Numbered from the stretch's first letter, positions 27,487 through 36,261 are shown. The stretch is 64,000 bases of DNA from Bacillota bacterium (GCA_023511455.1 JAIMBJ010000004.1:148340-212339); one strand, 5' to 3'. The notes: generated by a model from the sequence alone, not told the origin. Made by a program: numbers and translations.

Positions 27487-28074
27487 TTATCCGCCAAAAA
27501 GTTCCCGCGAGGGTTGCAAAATCTCACGCAACGCCAGCCGGGCGCGGTTCAGTCGGCTTTTAACCGTGCCCACCGGCAGATTCAGCATCTGTGCGATCTC
27601 TTCATACGAGAGGTTTTCAAAGTGATACAACACGATGAGGATGCGACGTTCCGGAGGAAGCTGCGCAATCGCCTTCTGCAAAACCTCTTCGCGTTCCTCT
27701 TGCTCCACCAGCTCCTCAGGGCCTGGGCTGGTGTCTTCTATCTGGCGCGTGAGGGTATCGCCGTCCAGCTCGAGCTGCTCTTCTAACGAGACGTTATGGC
27801 GCCCCTTCGACCGCTTGCGCATGTCCAGAAAGGTGTTGACCACCACCCGATGCAGCCACGTGCCGAAGTTGGCTTCACCGCGAAAGGTATGTAGCCCCTG
27901 AAAGACGCGCACAAAGGCTTCTACCACCACATCGCTGGCATCGTCGTAGTTGCCCGACAGGCGGTAAGCCAGATTGTACGCCTGCTTCTCGTATCGGCGT
28001 ACGAGCTCGTCAAACGCTTCGCGATCGCCAGTGCGACATCGCTCAATCAGCTGCCGGTCTTCAAGAGGTGCCAT
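27487..28074 (-). CDS. ECF RNA polymerase sigma factor (RpoE/SigW-like)
   Basis: A 195-residue sigma-70 family protein. Region 2 reads DREAFDELVRRYEKQAYNLAYRLSGNYDDASDVVVEAFVRVFQGLHTFRGEANFGTWLHRVVVNTFLDMRKR. Region 4 reads AIAQLPPERRILIVLYHFENLSYEEIAQMLNLPVGTVKSRLNRARLALREIL. A linker of about 45 residues joins them. ATG 28074 follows AGAGGT; longer in-frame starts lack a ribosome-binding site. The anti-sigma gene follows directly, so the pair forms one envelope-stress-type unit. Confidence 0.95.
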   Translation of the reverse strand: MAPLEDRQLIERCRTGDREAFDELVRRYEKQAYNLAYRLSGNYDDASDVVVEAFVRVFQGLHTFRGEANFGTWLHRVVVNTFLDMRKRSKGRHNVSLEEQLELDGDTLTRQIEDTSPGPEELVEQEEREEVLQKAIAQLPPERRILIVLYHFENLSYEEIAQMLNLPVGTVKSRLNRARLALREILQPSRELFGG

Positions 28075-28084
28075 GGTGTACCTC

Positions 28085-28594
28085 TCATGCTGGCGAGAGA
28101 GCGTTTCGCAACGCCTGCTGCTCTTCTTCACTTAGCGGGTGCGAGGGCTGTCCCTGCCGCACCGCCTTGGCATATACCCGCACATCCGAGCGACTGTAAA
28201 CGCTGGTCAGGATGATACCGTTTTGCCAGGCGTCCAGCATCGCCAGCGAAAAGCTTTGTTGCCCCCCAACGTCTTCGAATGCATCATAACGCACCAGTCC
28301 CACGTGCTGCACACACAGAGGTATCCGCTCCTCGAGGGCGGAAACCCGCTGTTCCACCTGCCGCTGACGGGTATCCACTTCCTCCACCCGTGCGAGGTGG
28401 TCCATCAACACCCTTTCCAGGCTCGCACCGCTCGCACCTGCAGTCAACCTCTGGAGGCGTCTGCTCAACGAGCGTACCCGCACCAGCAGCAGTGTCAACA
28501 ACAGCACCCACAACAGGTGCAGAAGCAGACACACGACAAGCCACATCTCCGCATTCTGCCCGACGCTTTCCTGCACTCCCTGCCACAGGGACAT
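28085..28594 (-). CDS. DUF4446 family membrane protein
   Basis: A 169-residue protein with one N-terminal membrane helix (MWLVVCLLLHLLWVLLLTLLLV), a coiled-coil stretch (about 60-95, with heptad Leu/Val) and the DUF4446 core VGLVRYDAFEDVGGQQSFSLAMLDAWQNGIILTSVYSRSDVRVYAKAVRQGQPSHPLSEEEQQAL. Function is unknown; homologues are common in Firmicutes and related phyla. AGGAGG precedes ATG 28594. The sigma factor gene starts 11 nt downstream, so the three genes are probably co-transcribed. Confidence 0.88.
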   Translation of the reverse strand: MSLWQGVQESVGQNAEMWLVVCLLLHLLWVLLLTLLLVRVRSLSRRLQRLTAGASGASLERVLMDHLARVEEVDTRQRQVEQRVSALEERIPLCVQHVGLVRYDAFEDVGGQQSFSLAMLDAWQNGIILTSVYSRSDVRVYAKAVRQGQPSHPLSEEEQQALRNALSPA

Positions 28595-28609
28595 GCTTCC
28601 GACCTCCTC

Positions 28610-28638
28610 TTGAATGCACTGTCCTCGAAGAGTATACT
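28610..28638 (+). promoter_or_regulatory. Promoter of the signal peptidase/Omp85 operon
   Basis: TTGAAT (28610-28615), 17-nt spacer, TATACT (28633-28638). The -10 lies in the palindrome GAGTATACTC, so the opposite strand also offers TATACT with TTGTGT 18 nt upstream, possibly a divergent promoter for DUF4446. Confidence 0.65.
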
Positions 28639-28674
28639 CAAGACGGAACCATTCACACAAAGGGAGGCTCCGAA

Positions 28675-29106
28675 ATGCAACCGGACCCGGTCGAAAAACC
28701 AGCCGAAAAAACCGAACAGACTGCGAAACAACGACGTTGGTTCAGACAAGCCGTAGCTTTATTTGTCTTTTTGATTATAGCCTTCCTCTATCACAGCTTT
28801 TTCACCCTTTCAGTGGTCAGGGGCAAGTCGATGGAACCTGCCTTCCGCGACGGACAGGTCGTGCTGGTGGGCAAGGGCGGGTTGCTATTCGGTCCGCTGA
28901 AGCATGGTGATGTGGTGGTGTTTACGCGGAACGGACAGCTGCTGGTGAAACGGGTGGTCGCTCTGCCCTATGAAACCGCCCCAGACGGCACCCGCGTGCC
29001 CGCCAATCATATTTACGTGGTTGGTGATAACCTGGAGGTATCGGAAGATAGTCGTACATTCGGTCCTATCCCTCTCAGCAGCGTTATCGGAAAGGTACTA
29101 TACTGA
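28675..29106 (+). CDS. lepB: Signal peptidase I (short form)
   Basis: A 143-residue type I signal peptidase (S26), which cleaves Sec/Tat signal peptides at the outer face of the cytoplasmic membrane. One N-terminal membrane helix (residues 26-45) precedes box B with nucleophile Ser52 (VRGKSMEPAF) and box D with general-base Lys92 (LLVKRVVALP). Box E GDNLEVSEDSRTFGPI is present. The protein is near the minimal size for the family. ATG 28675 has GGGAGG upstream; longer in-frame starts would run into the DUF4446 gene on the other strand. The Omp85 gene follows closely. Confidence 0.93.
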   Translation: MQPDPVEKPAEKTEQTAKQRRWFRQAVALFVFLIIAFLYHSFFTLSVVRGKSMEPAFRDGQVVLVGKGGLLFGPLKHGDVVVFTRNGQLLVKRVVALPYETAPDGTRVPANHIYVVGDNLEVSEDSRTFGPIPLSSVIGKVLY

Positions 29107-29123
29107 AAAGGAGGTTGCTTACA

Positions 29124-30620
29124 GTGTCTAAGTACTGGATGGCTTTCATCGGCGTTCTGGCTCTCACCACTGTGGTCGTGGCTCAGCCGCAGACAGTAAC
29201 CGCCATTCGCTTTTACGGTTCACAATCCGACGGCTCCACCGTGCTTCCTGCCGAGCAGATACTGTCGGTGATGCAGACGCAGGTGGGCGGCGTTTTCGAC
29301 GAGGAGCGGTTGCGTGAGGATGCTGAGGCCATTCAGAAGCTGTATGAACAGCAGGGCTATCCGCTGGCGCGCGTGGTCGGGTTTGAAAGGCAAACGGACG
29401 GCACGGTGATTGTACGCATCGCGGAGGGGATGATCCGCGGCGTGCGTGTCACAGGCAATCGGCGCACGCGCAGCAGCGCGATCCTGCGCAACCTGCAGCT
29501 GCGTCCGGGTGAGATTTACTCCCTGCCCAAACTCCAGCGTGAGCGCGAGCGTCTGGGCAGGTTGCCCTACCTGAAGGATGTGCAGGTGGCTCCCGAGCCC
29601 GCCGATGAGCTGGGACAGGTACTGGTGAACATCATCGTCGATGAACTGAACACCACCCAGCTGGCAGCGGCGGTGGGCTACACCTCACGACGCGGATGGC
29701 TGGGCTATGTCGAGTTCTCGGACTCCAACCTGTTTGGAGGCGGACAGAGCCTGCAACTGCAGTGGCAGCGAGGCACTTTTTTCTACGATGGAGGACCCGA
29801 AGAGGGCGAACAACGCCAGGCATACCTGTTCCAATATACCGACCCCTTTCTGACCGACTGGGGATTGACTATCGGTATTAAGGCATACGACCTGCAATCC
29901 GTATTTCGCCCCAGTTTCTCACAAACCGACGTCACCCTGCGCACTTTCGAGAAACGGCGAGGCTATACACTGTTACTGGGCAAACAGTGGAGCGACCACC
30001 TGCAGGTAACGGCGACCTTCCGCAACGACGAAGTGGACTACGACGATGCGCCGCCATACCTGCTTTCCTTCGGGCAGAAGGTGCAGAATCGCGGGCGGGT
30101 GGTAGCACCTGGCGTGCAGGTACAGTACGACTCGCGCGACAACCGAATCAACCCCCGAGGGGGGATTTTGGCTTTGGGCAGATGGGAAGCGGCTCAGCGG
30201 TCGTGGGGCGGAGACTTCGCCTTTGACCGTGCAACGCTCGACCTGCGCGGTTACTGGCCCGCACCGCGAGATGGAACCTTCGCCTTGCGGGCGGTAACGG
30301 GCTTTGCCACTAGGGACTTGCCCCTGTCCGAAAGCTTCTGGCTGGGCGGTTTCGACCTGCGCGGTTACGAGTTTGACGAGTTTCGCGGTGACCGCATGGT
30401 GTTATTCAGCGGCGAGATGCGCTTCCCCCTGCTGGAAGGCATTCAGGGAGTGGTTTTCCTCGACGCGGGGGATGCCTGGCGCAGAGGCGAGAGTGTCCAG
30501 CTGAACGTGGGGGGCGGCGTCGGCGTGCGTTTCTTCACCCCCTTCGGCGCGATTCGGCTGGACGTGGCAGCGGGAAAGCGCAGGGTGTTTACCTACGTCA
30601 CGCTGGGTCAACCGTTCTAG
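29124..30620 (+). CDS. Omp85/BamA-family outer membrane protein with two POTRA domains
   Basis: A 498-residue outer membrane protein with a signal peptide, two POTRA-like repeats (about 24-100 and 101-175: GVRVTGNRRTRSSAILRNLQLRPGEIYSLPKLQRERERL) and a C-terminal barrel. The barrel carries the conserved RGY turn (GFDLRGYEFDEFRGDRMVLFSGEMRFPL) and ends in an aromatic residue (GQPF). It supports a diderm envelope. BamA usually has five POTRAs and is near 800 residues, so this may be a TamA-like, translocation or reduced assembly factor. GTG 29124 has GGAGG at 9 nt; a TTG at 29115 is too close to it. Confidence 0.87.
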   Translation: MSKYWMAFIGVLALTTVVVAQPQTVTAIRFYGSQSDGSTVLPAEQILSVMQTQVGGVFDEERLREDAEAIQKLYEQQGYPLARVVGFERQTDGTVIVRIAEGMIRGVRVTGNRRTRSSAILRNLQLRPGEIYSLPKLQRERERLGRLPYLKDVQVAPEPADELGQVLVNIIVDELNTTQLAAAVGYTSRRGWLGYVEFSDSNLFGGGQSLQLQWQRGTFFYDGGPEEGEQRQAYLFQYTDPFLTDWGLTIGIKAYDLQSVFRPSFSQTDVTLRTFEKRRGYTLLLGKQWSDHLQVTATFRNDEVDYDDAPPYLLSFGQKVQNRGRVVAPGVQVQYDSRDNRINPRGGILALGRWEAAQRSWGGDFAFDRATLDLRGYWPAPRDGTFALRAVTGFATRDLPLSESFWLGGFDLRGYEFDEFRGDRMVLFSGEMRFPLLEGIQGVVFLDAGDAWRRGESVQLNVGGGVGVRFFTPFGAIRLDVAAGKRRVFTYVTLGQPF

Positions 30621-30632
30621 CGGAGGTTTCGT

Positions 30633-33017
30633 ATGGGGAATAGCCTTCTGCTTGTGCTGGCGATGCTTGGACTGACGGCGATGGTTGCGGAGGTCTATGC
30701 GGCGAACATGCCTGTCTTTCCCCCGCCGCGCGACTTCAAGACCGATGGCGTGTGGTACATGCAGCTGCCGATTCGCATCACCGCACCGCCAGAGCTTCAG
30801 CCTGCAGCCGATTTACTCCAGAAGGAGCTGCAAGCATTGCTGGGCAAGCACTCGGTTTCTCCGCAAGGCAAAACCCTCATCTCGCTGCAGATGTCGCCTG
30901 AACAGCTGACGCGGGAAGAAGAGTACCTGATTGAAGCTGGCAGGGGACAGATTGCCATCCGTTGCCACGATGTGCAGGGCGCGTTCTGGGCAGTACATAC
31001 GCTGAGGCAGGTGCTGACATCCAGTAGTGTGGAGCGAACCCCGCAAGGATGGAAACTGCCACAGTTCAGCGTCCGGGACTACCCGGAGACTCCCCATCGC
31101 GGCTTTATGATACAGGCGGCATGGGCTTCTGACATCCACGCTATCCGAACGATGGTGGAGCTGCTGGCACGTATGAAGTTACGTTACGTCGCTATCGAGT
31201 TCGGCAGCCAGCTGGTGCTCGATTACGACCCGAAAATGGCAACGGGTGCAAGGTTCAGCAAAAAGCAGGCGAAAGAGCTTATCGAATATGCCCGAAGCTT
31301 GGGTCTCGAGCCTATCGGATACCTGAACCTGTTGGGGCACCTGGAACGTGCCTACCAGAAATTGCCCTACACCAATCACGGGGGCATCATGATTCAGGAC
31401 GAACAGGTGTACGAACGCTTCGTCTTCCCCATCCTGAGCGAGATGCTCGACCTGTATGGACCAGTCAGGTGGTTTCACGGTGGCATGGATGAAGCGTGGG
31501 AGCTGTTTGAGTGGCTCTCCAAACAGGGTTACGATAGCGCAGCGCTGTTAGCGCAGCATGTCCGCCGTGTCCATGAGTACCTGCAGGCGCGTGGAGTGCG
31601 CCTGATTATCTGGCATGACATGCTGTTTGCGCCTGAGTTGGAGAAAGAGCTGGGCGCGCCTGTGGGACCCGCCAACGGAGGGGCACCGCGCAACACTAGC
31701 GCCGCCATTGACAAATTACCGAAGAGCGTCATTCTCAACTACTGGTTCTACGACCCACTGCCAGCCTATCCTGCTCTGGATTGGCTCCAGCGCAAGGGTT
31801 TTGAGGTGTGGGCAAGCCCCTGGCAGACCCCGTTCAGTCTGGTACGGTATGCGCAGTCTCGCGCCGCACCCACGATGGGTACCATCTGGGCAGACCCGCC
31901 CGGCTGTCTGACGGACGCAGCGTTTCTGGCGGTTCCGGTAATGTATGCGTGGGCAGCGTGGAACCCCGCCTCTGCTCCTGCGGAGACGGTTCCCGAGCTG
32001 AGGGTGCAGCAGCAAGCCGTTGAAGCCGCCCTGCGCGCCCTGTGGGGCAGACCACGGCTGGGCACCGACGCTCAGCAGGCGAGACTCATCCTGCCTGAAC
32101 GCAAATCCATCCGATACCTGAAGCTACCCGACCAGCTGGATGACGTGCCTGAGCAGGTCTACGGTGTCCCGTTCGACTTCAGTGCGCCGTTGCAGCTCTC
32201 GGCGGTCGAGGCGGATACCTCTGCCGACCTGCGGCGCGCGAAGACCGTCGTTTTGCCAGACGGGAGAAAGGTCGCATTGGACGGGGTCAACAAGTGGCGG
32301 GGTGAAGATGAGCTCATCCTGTATACTGGCGACCTGCCGTCTACAGGCACGAACGTGCATGGTGGCGAGGCTTTGTTCTCGTCGCGGGGACAGCTGGTGA
32401 GTTCTGGGGGTTACGGAGGTGGAAACCGCACCATCCCCGCAGGAGGGTTTGCGCTCTCTGCGCACATGGGCCCCTCCTCGCAAAAGTATCATGCCATCAT
32501 GAGCCTCCGCCTTGGCGATTTCGTGCAGATTCTGGATGAAGAGGGCAATCGCTTGCTGAGTAGCACTGTCCGCGTGAGACTGTCTGACGGCAGTCAACAC
32601 ACGGTCGACGTGCAGCAGCCCGAGCTGTCCAAATCGCTGACAGAGCGCAGCAGGTGGAGCATCTCGTTGAACGAACGGCTTCGCCGCTTCTATTTCGTGG
32701 TGGCTACCCAGCACGAGATGCCCGCCCTGCGAACGGTGGGAGAGTTTATCATACGGTATCAGGATGGTTCGGAGGCGGTTGTGCCCATTCGCGCCCAGGC
32801 GGAGTCGTCATCGAGTCGTGTTACAGGCTTTGTCCTGCCCGATGGCAACAACCGCTGGTTCGCCTGGCGCCACGGGCTGGCTGCTCCGATACTGGTGAAA
32901 GAGTGGAGCAACCCAACTCCGGAAAAGGTCATTTCCGAACTGGTATTCGCGCCAACCGTCGAGGGGCTTCTGGCAGGACTTCACCTGAAAGGTATCACGG
33001 CGGAAGGTCTTGAATAA
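30633..33017 (+). CDS. Secreted glycoside hydrolase family 20-like beta-hexosaminidase
   Basis: A 794-residue exported enzyme. After a signal peptide comes a GH20b-like zincin-fold domain (about 25-140), then a TIM barrel (about 150-430). Its MDEAW segment puts the catalytic Asp-Glu pair at residues 286-287 (WFHGGMDEAWELF). NYWFYDPLPAYPALDWLQRKGFEVWASPW fits substrate-binding strands. The remaining 350 residues are beta-rich and unrecognised. GH20 enzymes remove terminal GlcNAc or GalNAc by substrate-assisted catalysis. It is the third gene after lepB and the Omp85 gene (12-nt gap), so it is probably co-transcribed with them. Confidence 0.85.
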   Translation: MGNSLLLVLAMLGLTAMVAEVYAANMPVFPPPRDFKTDGVWYMQLPIRITAPPELQPAADLLQKELQALLGKHSVSPQGKTLISLQMSPEQLTREEEYLIEAGRGQIAIRCHDVQGAFWAVHTLRQVLTSSSVERTPQGWKLPQFSVRDYPETPHRGFMIQAAWASDIHAIRTMVELLARMKLRYVAIEFGSQLVLDYDPKMATGARFSKKQAKELIEYARSLGLEPIGYLNLLGHLERAYQKLPYTNHGGIMIQDEQVYERFVFPILSEMLDLYGPVRWFHGGMDEAWELFEWLSKQGYDSAALLAQHVRRVHEYLQARGVRLIIWHDMLFAPELEKELGAPVGPANGGAPRNTSAAIDKLPKSVILNYWFYDPLPAYPALDWLQRKGFEVWASPWQTPFSLVRYAQSRAAPTMGTIWADPPGCLTDAAFLAVPVMYAWAAWNPASAPAETVPELRVQQQAVEAALRALWGRPRLGTDAQQARLILPERKSIRYLKLPDQLDDVPEQVYGVPFDFSAPLQLSAVEADTSADLRRAKTVVLPDGRKVALDGVNKWRGEDELILYTGDLPSTGTNVHGGEALFSSRGQLVSSGGYGGGNRTIPAGGFALSAHMGPSSQKYHAIMSLRLGDFVQILDEEGNRLLSSTVRVRLSDGSQHTVDVQQPELSKSLTERSRWSISLNERLRRFYFVVATQHEMPALRTVGEFIIRYQDGSEAVVPIRAQAESSSSRVTGFVLPDGNNRWFAWRHGLAAPILVKEWSNPTPEKVISELVFAPTVEGLLAGLHLKGITAEGLE

Positions 33018-33059
33018 CAGCCGATTTCAAATTGGAAACCACACTGGGCGGGTGTTAGC

Positions 33060-33088
33060 TTGACTTTTTGCAGAGCCCACTGTATAAT
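33060..33088 (+). promoter_or_regulatory. Promoter of tRNA-Arg
   Basis: TTGACT (33060-33065), 17-nt spacer, perfect TATAAT (33083-33088), 14 nt before the mature 5' end. Confidence 0.85.
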
Positions 33089-33102
33089 AGTGTTGTCAGC
33101 AC

Positions 33103-33178
33103 GCGCCCGTAGCTCAGTGGATAGAGCGTGAGGTTGCGGACCTCAAGGTCGGGGGTTCAAGTCCCTCCGGGCGCGCCA
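33103..33178 (+). tRNA. tRNA-Arg (anticodon GCG), CCA encoded
   Basis: Acceptor GCGCCCG (33103-33109) pairs with CGGGCGC (33168-33174), discriminator G, encoded CCA. Anticodon arm TGAGG-TTGCGGA-CCTCA gives GCG, which would read CGC directly; an A34-type arginine tRNA is not used here. Confidence 0.96.
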
Positions 33179-33285
33179 TTTTCTTTCGACGGCTCCCACT
33201 CCCATTTGACAAGAGCACCCTTCTCATGTTACAGTGACAACCGGTATTTTTACCGGCACTCCAACAGGACGAGGTCACGCGAGAA

Positions 33286-34020
33286 ATGGCGAGGACGCTT
33301 CGGATACTGACCGGGTTCATTGTCGCGAGTCTGTTTCCGCTGGTGCTGAACAGTTGTGGAGGAGGCGGAGGCGCAGGGGGACCCGTGTCGCAGTACATTC
33401 AGCTGACCAACGGCAAGGTAGTCGTAGAGCAGGGCGAAGGGGTAGTAGTTATCAAGGCGGACGAGTCGCAACTGCCCGGCGTGGGGTTTGTGCAGGACGC
33501 TGTGGAGGTCAAACTGTATGCAGGCGACGGCTTCGCCAATCCCCGAACCGACACGCCACCGTCGTCCAGCCTGATACGCACCTTCCGCGTCAGCCGCGAC
33601 GGCACCCTGCTGGACGACCTCAGCCTGCCTGTGGGTATCTATACGGCGGTAGCGGAAGACATCTACGTGGTGCAGGACGGGAAGGAGTTTCGCAGCGCGC
33701 TGACCGCATACGTGTTCGAGGTGTTCGAGTCTGGGGGCATCCTGCGTACCACATTGCCCCTCAAGTTTGAGGCACGTTTCCCTGCGTTGGGGGCGGTGAT
33801 CGAGGACTCCTACGTCCGTTTTCTCACCGATGCAGGTGCGGTAGCTGGCAATTCACGCCTGTTTGTGCAACACGCTAACGGCACAGTGGACATGACGCGC
33901 ACCTTCGTTGGACAAACAGAGGCAGGCAATCCAGTGGCTGCAGTGAGCTTCGAAGCACTGCCCGGAGGTCCCACGCTGGGCAATGTTTCGCGACTGGTGC
34001 TGAAGGCGTTCAAGCCATGA
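33286..34020 (+). CDS. Putative lipoprotein of unknown function
   Basis: A 244-residue exported protein. The N-terminus is a lipoprotein signal: a basic start, a hydrophobic stretch, then LNSCGGGGGAGG with a likely lipidated Cys24. The rest looks beta-rich (VVVEQGEGVVVIKADE, VEVKLYAGDGFANP, GTLLDDLSLPVGIYTAVAEDIYVVQDGKEF). No family was recognised. A promoter with perfect TTGACA (33206-33211) and a weak TACAGT (33230-33235) lies upstream. It overlaps the next gene by 4 nt (ATGA), so the two products probably act together. Confidence 0.72.
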   Translation: MARTLRILTGFIVASLFPLVLNSCGGGGGAGGPVSQYIQLTNGKVVVEQGEGVVVIKADESQLPGVGFVQDAVEVKLYAGDGFANPRTDTPPSSSLIRTFRVSRDGTLLDDLSLPVGIYTAVAEDIYVVQDGKEFRSALTAYVFEVFESGGILRTTLPLKFEARFPALGAVIEDSYVRFLTDAGAVAGNSRLFVQHANGTVDMTRTFVGQTEAGNPVAAVSFEALPGGPTLGNVSRLVLKAFKP

Positions 34021-34811
34021 GAAGAGTTTACCTCATTTTGGGACTGATGGCGCATTTGGCAACAGGCGCGCTGGGGCAGCCCGCAGGTGACGTGCAGTTC
34101 TCCACCGTTTGGCGAGGCGCAGAAGTAGAGGGGCGCACCCTGTGGGTGAACGAACAGTCGGTCACCTTGCGGGTGGACGCCCGCACGCAGGCGCAGGTCG
34201 GCTGGCAGAGGTTTGTAGCGAAGGGGCGCGTGCGTACGAACCGCTTCTACACAACCTCGCGGTGGTATGGGCTTCAGCATGTACTGCGCCAGGAAAACGA
34301 CCGCCAGCTGGTGCTTTCACTGCGCCGGCTGGAAGCCAGTGAGGGCACGGCGGATGTGGCGGAAGGGCTTTTCACCTACGCGGCTCCGCGTATCGATACC
34401 ATCAGCCTGCTCTCCGTGCAACGCGATGGCAAGCAGACCACCGGCTACCGCCTGTCCTACTCGCGCACGAGAGCCGGCACCGAGGCGGCAGATACCGTTG
34501 GACTAACCTGCGTCGTGCTCCCCGCGCGTGCCGCACGCTGGCAGGTGCAGATGGAAGGCGGGGTTTACGCCGACCGTCACAGGGATACGACCTATCGCCC
34601 TGTGTTCGCAGCGACGATCAGCTCCCGCCTGGGGCGGGGATTACAGGCATGGCTGGGAGTGACCTTCGCCCCTCGAGGTTTTCCGACTGCGGGCACCTCG
34701 CTGGAAGCCCTGACCGCTTTCAGCCTGTATCGCCCTGGCAGTCTCATCGAAAACTGGCGTGACCGCCCGGCAGGCTTTCTCAGTCTGCAAATAACCAGCA
34801 GCCTCGATTGA
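34017..34811 (+). CDS. Exported protein of unknown function, partner of the lipoprotein
   Basis: A 264-residue protein with a signal peptide (MRRVYLILGLMAHLATGALGQPAG). The mature part is beta-strand-rich with alternating hydrophobic residues and many Arg/Thr/Tyr (WRGAEVEGRTLWVNEQSVTLRVDARTQAQVGWQRFVAKG, GLQAWLGVTFAPRGFP), and could be an outer membrane barrel or a surface beta-sandwich. No family was recognised. It is translationally coupled to the lipoprotein gene by an ATGA overlap. Confidence 0.65.
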   Translation: MRRVYLILGLMAHLATGALGQPAGDVQFSTVWRGAEVEGRTLWVNEQSVTLRVDARTQAQVGWQRFVAKGRVRTNRFYTTSRWYGLQHVLRQENDRQLVLSLRRLEASEGTADVAEGLFTYAAPRIDTISLLSVQRDGKQTTGYRLSYSRTRAGTEAADTVGLTCVVLPARAARWQVQMEGGVYADRHRDTTYRPVFAATISSRLGRGLQAWLGVTFAPRGFPTAGTSLEALTAFSLYRPGSLIENWRDRPAGFLSLQITSSLD

Positions 34812-34920
34812 GTTACGCTCCCGGAGTATCACTATTGTGATGCAAGGCAACAGCGAACGGCTGGAAGGCGAATCCCCGGGGGAGCCGTTAGCCTCCAGTA
34901 CACACGCCCCTGTTTCGCGA

Positions 34921-35589
34921 CTATGCCTCCTGCTCCTCCGCGAACACGTTGCGCAACTGTGGTGCGTTCTGCGCCGACACCAGCGCGATCACGCTGTCGC
35001 CGGGCTGCAGCTCCGTGTCGGCATGGGGAAGCACCGCGTTTTCCTGCCGAATGATACACACAATCAGCGTGTCAGGCGGGAGCGGAAGGTCATGAATACG
35101 CTTGCCAACCACCGGTGTGCGGGGCCCCAGCTCGACATCGACGATTTCGATGTTACCGCGCTTCAAAGCCGCCAGAGGAATAATCTCGCCGGTCTCGATC
35201 TCCTGTTCGATCAGGTGATAGATAATGTTGGTGCTGCTGACGGTGGCATCGATACCGAGCTGCTGAAAGATGCCCTCGTTACGCGGGTCGTTGATGCGCG
35301 CAACGGTTCGTGGAACATTGAAGTACCACTTGGCAATCTGGCTGATAATCAGGTTATCCTCATCATCGCCGGTGCAGGCAACCACGATATCCGCGCGGTC
35401 TGCACCCGCTTCACGCATGGTATGGATTTCGTCGCCGCGCCCGCGCATCACCATCTCACCCAGCTCGTCCTGTAGAAGCGCGCACCGCCTCTTGTCGCGC
35501 TCAATCAGCAGCACCTCATGCCCGGCGTTCATCAGAGTCTTCGCCAGGTAGTAGCCCACATTGCCAGCACCTACGATGATCACGTACAT
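34921..35589 (-). CDS. trkA: TrkA/KtrA-type potassium channel regulatory subunit (RCK N+C)
   Basis: A 222-residue RCK protein. A TrkA-N Rossmann domain (MYVIIVGAGNVGYYLAKTLMNAGHEVLLIERD; acidic end of strand 2, E31/D33) is joined to a TrkA-C domain (about 145-215: ELGPRTPVVGKRIHDLPLPPDTLIVCIIRQENAVLPHADTELQPGDSVIALV). Such subunits gate TrkH/KtrB potassium channels by binding NAD(H) or ATP. It follows a second, N-domain-only RCK gene by 16 nt. No channel subunit is in the window. Confidence 0.9.
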   Translation of the reverse strand: MYVIIVGAGNVGYYLAKTLMNAGHEVLLIERDKRRCALLQDELGEMVMRGRGDEIHTMREAGADRADIVVACTGDDEDNLIISQIAKWYFNVPRTVARINDPRNEGIFQQLGIDATVSSTNIIYHLIEQEIETGEIIPLAALKRGNIEIVDVELGPRTPVVGKRIHDLPLPPDTLIVCIIRQENAVLPHADTELQPGDSVIALVSAQNAPQLRNVFAEEQEA

Positions 35590-35605
35590 TGTCGCACTAC
35601 CTCAC

Positions 35606-36058
35606 TCAGTCTTCCAGCTCGGGGGGAAGCACATTATACTCCTCGACCGAACCCAGCGGGCGGTCATACGCCAGGTCGCGGATAATCGAGGAGCCGATGA
35701 GCCCGTAGCATATCGTGTAGATACCCCGTTCGCGGTAAGCCTGCGCCCGGATGGGGTCGTTCACTTTGGCAACTACCTTGGGCACGCGGAACCGCTCTTT
35801 GGCGATTTGCGCCGCCATCAGGTTGCGATTGTCGCCTTCGGTCAGGGCGGCGAAGAGGTCCGCCTGCTCGATACCCGCCTTTTTCAGGATGTCCTCATCC
35901 AGCCCGTTGCCGGGTATCACCGCACCGGAGAACTTACCACCCAGTCGCTCCAGAGAGTCGCTGTTCCACTCTATCAGCGTTACCTTATGTCCCTCTGCTG
36001 CCATGATGCGAGCCAGTGCAGCCCCTGTACGTCCACACCCCAGAATGACTATTCTCAT
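35606..36058 (-). CDS. TrkA-N domain protein (single RCK domain)
   Basis: A 150-residue protein consisting of one Rossmann domain (MRIVILGCGRTGAALARIMAAEGHKVTLIEWN, then AVIPGNGLDEDILKKAGIEQADLFAALTEGDNRNLMAAQIAKERFRVPKVVAKVNDP). It lacks the TrkA-C domain seen in its downstream neighbour. It probably forms a mixed RCK assembly with it. A near-consensus promoter lies 43 nt upstream. Confidence 0.88.
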   Translation of the reverse strand: MRIVILGCGRTGAALARIMAAEGHKVTLIEWNSDSLERLGGKFSGAVIPGNGLDEDILKKAGIEQADLFAALTEGDNRNLMAAQIAKERFRVPKVVAKVNDPIRAQAYRERGIYTICYGLIGSSIIRDLAYDRPLGSVEEYNVLPPELED

Positions 36059-36100
36059 CGGAAGCCCCAGCCCCTGTTCTTCTAGATTGAACCGAACTTC

Positions 36101-36129
36101 AGTATACGCCGATGTCTGCCTGTTGTCAA
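36101..36129 (-). promoter_or_regulatory. Promoter of the RCK gene pair
   Basis: On the minus strand: TTGACA (36129-36124), exactly 17 nt, TATACT (36106-36101). Eleven of twelve consensus bases. Confidence 0.85.
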
Positions 36130-36261
36130 CCGCTGGCAGGCACAGAGGTATTCGGCATCTGCTTCGCGAAATATCTTCTGGTTCCTCTGTTATAGATTCC
36201 CCCGACCGTTGCGTAAGTCATAACGGGAAGTGTGCAAGATGAGAAAGGAAGGAAACTGCCT

